The notes beneath the pieces are model-generated. The model had not been told where the DNA came from. It did not search any database and saw nothing but the letters and a program-made list of their open reading frames with translations. 8,720 bases of DNA from Caulobacter sp. CCH9-E1 (GTDB taxonomy: Bacteria > Pseudomonadota > Alphaproteobacteria > Caulobacterales > Caulobacteraceae): positions 1 through 8,720 of the forward strand of contig NZ_LSJA01000391.1 in assembly GCF_001556515.1 (NCBI RefSeq), written 5' to 3'. The position numbers were made by a program, and so were the translations under genes. Below, in pieces: positions 5,063 through 8,720 of the stretch (positions are counted from its first letter, which is position 1; the number at the start of each line of letters is the position of its first letter).

Positions 5063-5953
5063 CTAGGCCTCGGCCATCGCCTGGCCGCGCACCAGGGCGG
5101 CGTAGGTGTCCATCAGGTCCAGCGACAGCTTGCCGGGCGTGAACTTGAACTCGCCGATCTCCGAGACCGGGGTAACCTCGGCGGCGGTGCCGACGATGAA
5201 GCATTCGGTGAAGCCCGCGAGCTCTTCCTTCTGGATGTGGCGCTCGACGACCTCGATGCCCTTGTCCTTGGCGATGGCGATCACCGTGCGGCGGGTGATG
5301 CCGTCCAGGAAGCAGTCGGGCTTGGGGGTGTGCAGCACGCCGTCCTTGACGAAGAAGACGTTGGCGCCGGTCGCCTCGGCCACATAGCCGCGATAGTCCA
5401 GCATCATCGCGTCGGCGTAGCCATCCTTCTCGGCGGCGTGCTTGGAGATGGTGCAGATCATGTAGAGGCCGGCGGCCTTGGCGGCGGTCGGGGCGGTCTT
5501 CGGGTCCGGACGCTGGTACTTGGCCCAGGTCAGGCGGATGCCCTTGGCCTTGGTGGCCGGGTCGAAATAGCTGGGCCATTCCCAGACCGCGATGGCGACG
5601 TGGATCTTGGTCTGCTGCGCCGAGACGCCGATCATCTCGCTGCCGCGCCAGGCGATCGGACGCACGTAGCAGTCCTTAAGGCCATTCTTCGCCGCCGTCG
5701 CCTTGCAGGCCTCGTCGATCTCGGCCACCGTGTAGGGGATCTTGAAGTCGAGGATCTCGGCCGACTTGAAGAGGCGCTCGGTATGTTCGGTCAGCTTGAA
5801 AATCTCACCGCCGTACATCCGCTCGCCCTCGAAGACGGACGAGGCGTAGTGCAGGCCGTGGGTCAGGACGTGCACCTTCGCTTCGCGCCAGGGCACGAAC
5901 TGGCCGTCCAGCCAGATCCAACCATCACGATCGTCGAAGGGAACCAGAGACAT
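5063..5953 (-). CDS. ilvE: branched-chain amino acid aminotransferase
   Basis: A 296-residue class IV PLP-dependent transaminase that exchanges amino groups between glutamate and the 2-oxo acids of Leu, Ile and Val, in the cytoplasm. Recognisable blocks in order: H-V-L-T-H-G-L-H-Y-A-S-S-V-F-E-G at 28-43, R60 in H-T-E-R-L, P-T-A-A-K-A-A-G-L-Y at 155-164 with K159 as the Schiff-base lysine, Y-V-A-E-A-T-G-A-N-V-F at 190-200 (E193), L-D-G-I-T-R at 216-221 and G-T-A-A-E-V-T-P-V at 255-263. Length is typical. The ATG at 5953 is preceded by a full-strength AAGGAGGT (5970-5963), nine bases away, the best ribosome site in the window. It is transcribed divergently from petP and lies upstream of aroG on the same strand, but the repeat and the aroG leader promoter make one transcript unlikely. 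A D-amino acid transaminase or aminodeoxychorismate lyase is much less likely. Confidence 0.94.
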   Translation of the reverse strand: MSLVPFDDRDGWIWLDGQFVPWREAKVHVLTHGLHYASSVFEGERMYGGEIFKLTEHTERLFKSAEILDFKIPYTVAEIDEACKATAAKNGLKDCYVRPIAWRGSEMIGVSAQQTKIHVAIAVWEWPSYFDPATKAKGIRLTWAKYQRPDPKTAPTAAKAAGLYMICTISKHAAEKDGYADAMMLDYRGYVAEATGANVFFVKDGVLHTPKPDCFLDGITRRTVIAIAKDKGIEVVERHIQKEELAGFTECFIVGTAAEVTPVSEIGEFKFTPGKLSLDLMDTYAALVRGQAMAEA

Positions 5954-5984
5954 CGGCCCAAGACCTCCTTATGAAAACCCGGCC

Positions 5985-6013
5985 CTTAGACGCCCGGTGG
6001 ATGGGCGCGTCAA
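5985..6013 (-). promoter_or_regulatory. candidate sigma-70-type promoter of ilvE
   Basis: On the minus strand TTGACG (6013-6008) is followed after 17 bases by TCTAAG (5990-5985), giving five of six and four of six matches to the housekeeping hexamers. Transcription would start near 5978, leaving a short leader carrying the AAGGAGGT site. Confidence 0.55.
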
Positions 6014-6014
6014 A

Positions 6015-6020
6015 TAAAAT
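6015..6020 (+). promoter_or_regulatory. candidate -10 element of the petP operon
   Basis: TAAAAT at 6015-6020 matches the -10 consensus at five of six bases and sits 12 bases before the petP ATG at 6033. The message would have almost no 5' leader. No clear -35 hexamer is seen near 5992-5997. It is directly adjacent to the -35 of the ilvE promoter on the other strand, so the two promoters would compete. Confidence 0.35.
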
Positions 6021-6032
6021 GGACTCCGCGCG

Positions 6033-6539
6033 ATGATAGCCCCGCTGCAGCCCGGTTCGGACGATCCCCGTCTGATCCTCCGTGAGGAGGAACTGGACGG
6101 CGGGCTGGAACTGATCCTGCTGGCCGAGGCCTCGCTGTGGGCCGCCGTCGACGCGGCGCTGGAGAGCGAGAGCGTGGGTCTTGGCCGTTCGCACTGGCGC
6201 GCGACCTTCCTGCTGCGCCGCCGTCCGGGGATCGGGGTGCAGGACCTGTCGAAGCTGACCAGCCTGTCCAAGCAGGCCGCCAGCCGCACCTTGGCCGACC
6301 TCCAGAAGGCCGGGCTGGTCGAGCGCGGGTCTGGCGAGCTGGACGGCCGCCGCCGCCCCGCGACCCTGACCCCCGACGGCGTGGCCTTCGAGCAGCGGAC
6401 GGCCGAGCGCCTGCGGGCGCTCTTGGCGCGGGCCTACCGCACGGGCGGCCTGGACGGCGTGGCCGGCGCGAGGCGCATCCTGGCGGCCCTGGCCGGCCCC
6501 CGCCAGGGCGTCGGCGCGCCGCGGCGCCAGAACGTGTGA
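6033..6539 (+). CDS. petP: MarR-family winged-helix regulator, PetP-like
   Basis: A 168-residue DNA-binding regulator. An N-terminal acidic segment and helix (E-E-L-D-G-G-L-E-L-I-L-L-A-E-A-S-L-W, 19-36) precede the MarR winged helix. The recognition region is V-Q-D-L-S-K-L-T-S-L-S-K-Q-A-A-S-R-T-L-A-D-L-Q (69-91), then G-L-V-E-R (94-98), with the wing G-E-L-D-G-R-R-R-P-A-T-L-T-P-D-G (101-116) holding the D-x-R-R feature of the family. The C-terminal helices (117-155) should make the dimer. The ATG at 6033 has no strong ribosome site, so leaderless or weak initiation is possible. It lies 25 bases upstream of an OmpR-type response regulator, the order known for petP-petR in Rhodobacter, where they are linked to cytochrome bc1 expression. 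The symbol rests on that order and on general resemblance; no bc1 genes are in this window. Confidence 0.8.
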   Translation: MIAPLQPGSDDPRLILREEELDGGLELILLAEASLWAAVDAALESESVGLGRSHWRATFLLRRRPGIGVQDLSKLTSLSKQAASRTLADLQKAGLVERGSGELDGRRRPATLTPDGVAFEQRTAERLRALLARAYRTGGLDGVAGARRILAALAGPRQGVGAPRRQNV

Positions 6540-6564
6540 GGCCAAACCGCGTGAGAATAGCGCC

Positions 6565-7272
6565 ATGACTCCGGACGAGCGCCGCGAGCGCCACCTGCTG
6601 GTCGTCGACGACGACGACCGCCTGCGCAAGCTGATCAAGGAATTCCTGGGCCGCGCCGGCTTCCGCGTCACCGCCGCCTCGAACGCGGCGGGGGCCGACA
6701 AGCTGTTCGAGGCGCTGGATTTCGACCTGATGGTGCTGGACGTGATGATGCCGGGCGAGGACGGCATGGCCTTCACCAAGCGGCTGCGCGCCAAGGGCGG
6801 CGAGGCCGGTCGCACGCCGATCCTGATGCTGACCGCCCGCGATCAGACCGCCGACCGGATCGAGGGCCTCTCGAACGGCGTCGACGACTATCTGGGCAAG
6901 CCGTTCGAGCCGCAGGAGCTCCTGCTGCGCATCGAGGCGATCCTGCGCCGCTCGTCGGCGCGCCCGGTCGGGACCCGCACCGCCGCCCTCAGCCTGGGCC
7001 GCTGCACGTTCGAGCCCGAGCGCGGCGAACTGACCTGCGACGGCGAGGTGATCCGCCTGACCGAGGCCGAGGTCACCCTGATGCGGCGCCTGGCCCGCTC
7101 GGCCCACGAACCGGTCGATCGCCTGGAGCTGGCTCGCGACACCGCCGACGCCACCGGCCGCGCCGTCGACGTCCAGGTCACCCGTCTGCGCCGCAAGATC
7201 GAGCCCGATCCGAAAAATCCGCGCTATCTGCAGACCGTGCGCGGGATCGGGTATCGGCTGGCGCCGGATTGA
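6565..7272 (+). CDS. petR: OmpR/PhoB-family response regulator, PetR-like
   Basis: A 235-residue response regulator with the standard two domains. The receiver (about 10-127) has the acidic cluster D15-D18, the phosphoacceptor D59 in M-V-L-D-V-M-M-P-G, T90 in M-L-T-A-R and K112 in G-K-P-F. The C-terminal winged helix (about 140-233) has the OmpR-type L-T-E-A-E-V-T-L-M-R-R-L, the recognition helix around D-V-Q-V-T-R-L-R-R-K-I-E and the final hairpin V-R-G-I-G-Y-R-L. All key residues are present, so it should be phosphorylated and bind direct-repeat DNA. It is 25 bases after petP and 7 bases before a histidine kinase gene, so the three are most likely one operon and the kinase its partner. The short N-terminal tail M-T-P-D-E-R-R-E-R-H matches the first usable ATG. 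Confidence 0.9.
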   Translation: MTPDERRERHLLVVDDDDRLRKLIKEFLGRAGFRVTAASNAAGADKLFEALDFDLMVLDVMMPGEDGMAFTKRLRAKGGEAGRTPILMLTARDQTADRIEGLSNGVDDYLGKPFEPQELLLRIEAILRRSSARPVGTRTAALSLGRCTFEPERGELTCDGEVIRLTEAEVTLMRRLARSAHEPVDRLELARDTADATGRAVDVQVTRLRRKIEPDPKNPRYLQTVRGIGYRLAPD

Positions 7273-7279
7273 TCCCGCG

Positions 7280-8620
7280 GTGCCCCTCTCCACCCGCCTT
7301 AACCTGCCGCCCTTCCTCAAGCGCCTGCTGCCGACCTCGCTGTTCGGGCGGAGCCTCTTGATCATCATCCTGCCAGTGGCGGTGATGCAGATCGCGGTGA
7401 CCTGGGCGTTCTTCGACGCCCACTGGCAGTCGGTGACCAGCAAGCTGTCCGAGGGCCTGGCGGGCGACATCGCTTGGGCCGTGCAGTCCTACGAGGACGA
7501 TCCCAGCCCCGCCGCCGTCGAGAAGCTGGCCAAGCGGGCCGAGGATTCGATGTCGCTGTCGATCGCCTTCCAGAAGGGCCGCAAGCTGCCGACCAGCCGC
7601 CGGCCGTCGCTGTTCGCGGCCCTGGACCGTTCGCTGCAGCAGGCCCTGGACGACCGGCTCGACAACCCGTTCTGGTTCGATACCACCCGCTACACCGCCT
7701 ATATCGACATCCGGGTGCAGGTGAAGGACGGGGTCCTGCAGATCTACGCCCTGCGCGACCGGGCCTACGCCACCCAGGGGCACATCTTCATCCTCTGGAT
7801 GGTGGTGGCGACCATGCTGCTGACGGCGATCGCCATCCTGTTCATCCGCAACCAGGTGCGGGCCATCGAGCGCCTGGCCGACGCCGCCGACGCCTTCGGC
7901 CGGGGCGAGGAGCACGACTTCAAGCCGCACGGCGCGCGCGAGGTGCGCAAGGCCGCCCGCGCCTTCCTGGCCATGAAGGCCCGCATCGTCCGCCATATCG
8001 AGCAGCGCACCGCCCTTTTGGCCAGCGTCAGTCACGACCTGCGCACGCCCCTGACCCGCCTGAAGCTGGAAATGGCGATGTCCGAGCCCAGCGAACAGCT
8101 GGAGGCGATGAAGGGCGACCTGGCCGAAATGGAGCACATGATCGACGAGTACCTGGCCTTCGCCCGCGGCGAGGGCGGCGAGGACGCGCGGGTGGTCGAT
8201 CTCTCCGAACTGATCGAGGGCGTGGTCGCCGACGCCGAGCGCGGCGGGGCCGTGGTCGAGACCGAGATCGCGCCGAGACTGGAAGCGCGACTGCGGCCGC
8301 TGGCCTTCCGCCGCGCCCTGGCCAACCTGGTCGATAACGGCGTCGCCCACGCCGACCACGTCAAGGTCACGGCCACCGCCCGCCAGACGGGCGGGGTCGA
8401 GATCGCCGTCGACGACGACGGTCCCGGCATCCCCGAGGACCGCTACGAGGAGGCCTTCAAGCCGTTCTCGCGCCTCGACGAGAGCCGGAACCAGAACGAG
8501 AAGGGCGTCGGCCTAGGCCTCGCCATCGCCCGCGACATGGCGCGCGGCCTGGGCGGAGACCTGGTGCTGTCACGGTCGGCGATGGGGGGATTAAGGGCGC
8601 TGATCCGGTTGCCGGGGTAG
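7280..8620 (+). CDS. membrane sensor histidine kinase, EnvZ-like
   Basis: A 446-residue inner-membrane kinase starting at GTG, 7 bases after the petR stop, with no clear ribosome site, so coupling to petR translation is likely. Membrane segments are seen at about 25-45 (L-L-I-I-I-L-P-V-A-V-M) and 169-189 (I-F-I-L-W-M-V-V-A-T-M-L-L), bounding a periplasmic sensing part of about 120 residues with no domain I recognise. A HAMP linker follows (190-243). The dimerisation helix has S-V-S-H-D-L-R-T-P-L-T-R-L with phosphoacceptor H252. The ATP-binding part shows the N box (N349-L-V-D-N353), D-D-D-G-P-G-I-P (378-385), F-K-P-F (393-396) and the G2 box G-V-G-L-G-L-A-I (409-416). All catalytic residues are present. 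The H-box surroundings are of the EnvZ type, which fits an OmpR-type partner. The signal sensed is unknown. Confidence 0.92.
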   Translation: MPLSTRLNLPPFLKRLLPTSLFGRSLLIIILPVAVMQIAVTWAFFDAHWQSVTSKLSEGLAGDIAWAVQSYEDDPSPAAVEKLAKRAEDSMSLSIAFQKGRKLPTSRRPSLFAALDRSLQQALDDRLDNPFWFDTTRYTAYIDIRVQVKDGVLQIYALRDRAYATQGHIFILWMVVATMLLTAIAILFIRNQVRAIERLADAADAFGRGEEHDFKPHGAREVRKAARAFLAMKARIVRHIEQRTALLASVSHDLRTPLTRLKLEMAMSEPSEQLEAMKGDLAEMEHMIDEYLAFARGEGGEDARVVDLSELIEGVVADAERGGAVVETEIAPRLEARLRPLAFRRALANLVDNGVAHADHVKVTATARQTGGVEIAVDDDGPGIPEDRYEEAFKPFSRLDESRNQNEKGVGLGLAIARDMARGLGGDLVLSRSAMGGLRALIRLPG

Positions 8621-8632
8621 GGCTCAATCGTT

Positions 8633-8720
8633 CCTCCCCCGCGATGCGGGGGAGGTGGCCCAGAGGGCCGGAGGGGGCGAGCTCGGTTTAGGCCGCATTG
8701 GCCCCCTCAGTCGCTCCGCG
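8633..8720. repeat. second palindromic intergenic repeat, cut by window end
   Basis: A perfect 10-base hairpin CCTCCCCCGC / GCGGGGGAGG (8633-8655, loop GAT) is followed by GTGGCCCAGAGGGCCGG, then GAGGGGGC (8671-8678), which pairs with GCCCCCTC (8701-8708) across a short spacer. The module order and the GTGGCCC-GAGGGCCGG core (one base different) match the repeat at 4937-5056, although the terminal hairpin sequence differs. The far terminal hairpin should lie just beyond 8720. It begins 12 bases after the kinase stop and may act as the operon's 3' end. Confidence 0.75.

Noticed and set aside
4877..5974. A 365-codon plus-strand frame covering the repeat and the whole of ilvE in antisense
   Set aside because: It runs through the palindromic repeat and mirrors ilvE, which has a perfect ribosome site and PLP-binding residues.
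6010..7470. A 486-codon minus-strand frame opposite petP and petR
   Set aside because: Low-complexity Arg/Gly/Pro sequence with no motif; the plus-strand genes have complete domains.

Overview
The window is GC-rich with strong G/C preference at third codon positions and looks like a chromosomal segment of an alphaproteobacterium, most probably Caulobacter or a close relative. That assignment rests on overall protein character, the petP-petR pairing, TTGACG-type promoters and two copies of a long palindromic intergenic repeat of a kind I associate with this group. It is an inference; no database was searched.

Layout, left to right. (1) 1-347 (+): the 3' end of ahpF (alkyl hydroperoxide reductase flavoprotein), closed by a strong hairpin terminator. 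(2) 454-1597 (+): an Rrf2-family repressor overlapping by 11 bases a class I SAM-dependent methyltransferase, a translationally coupled pair. The pair is bracketed by two nearly identical hairpins in opposite orientation. (3) 1598-1824: a gap with a terminator facing left and a coding-like stretch on the minus strand, possibly an unannotated small gene or its remnant. (4) 1825-3612 (+): a 595-residue exported protein that joins a Ca2+-dependent phosphoinositide phospholipase C-like domain to a class A acid phosphatase (PAP2) domain. (5) 3623-4714 (-): a class I DAHP synthase, the first step of aromatic amino acid synthesis, converging on the previous gene with only 10 bases between stops. (6) 4756-4899 (-): a leader region upstream of the DAHP synthase gene. 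It encodes a 27-residue peptide with Phe-Trp-Tyr-Phe-Ser-Tyr at positions 10-15, followed by mutually exclusive pairing segments and a T6 terminator. This is a classical ribosome-mediated attenuator and the most notable find in the window. (7) 4937-5056: a modular palindromic repeat. (8) 5063-5953 (-): branched-chain aminotransferase ilvE with a very strong ribosome binding site. (9) 6033-8620 (+): a MarR-family regulator (PetP-like), an OmpR-family response regulator (PetR-like) and a membrane sensor histidine kinase, in one probable operon divergent from ilvE. (10) 8633-8720: a second, related palindromic repeat cut by the window edge.

How they fit together: the left end suggests peroxide defence beside a possible redox or stress regulator pair; the centre is amino acid synthesis (aromatic and branched-chain), with aroG sensing charged aromatic tRNAs through its leader; the right end is a complete signalling module (sensor, response regulator, MarR partner). 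I see no transposase, integrase, CRISPR array, tRNA or rRNA, and most of the window looks like ordinary core chromosome.
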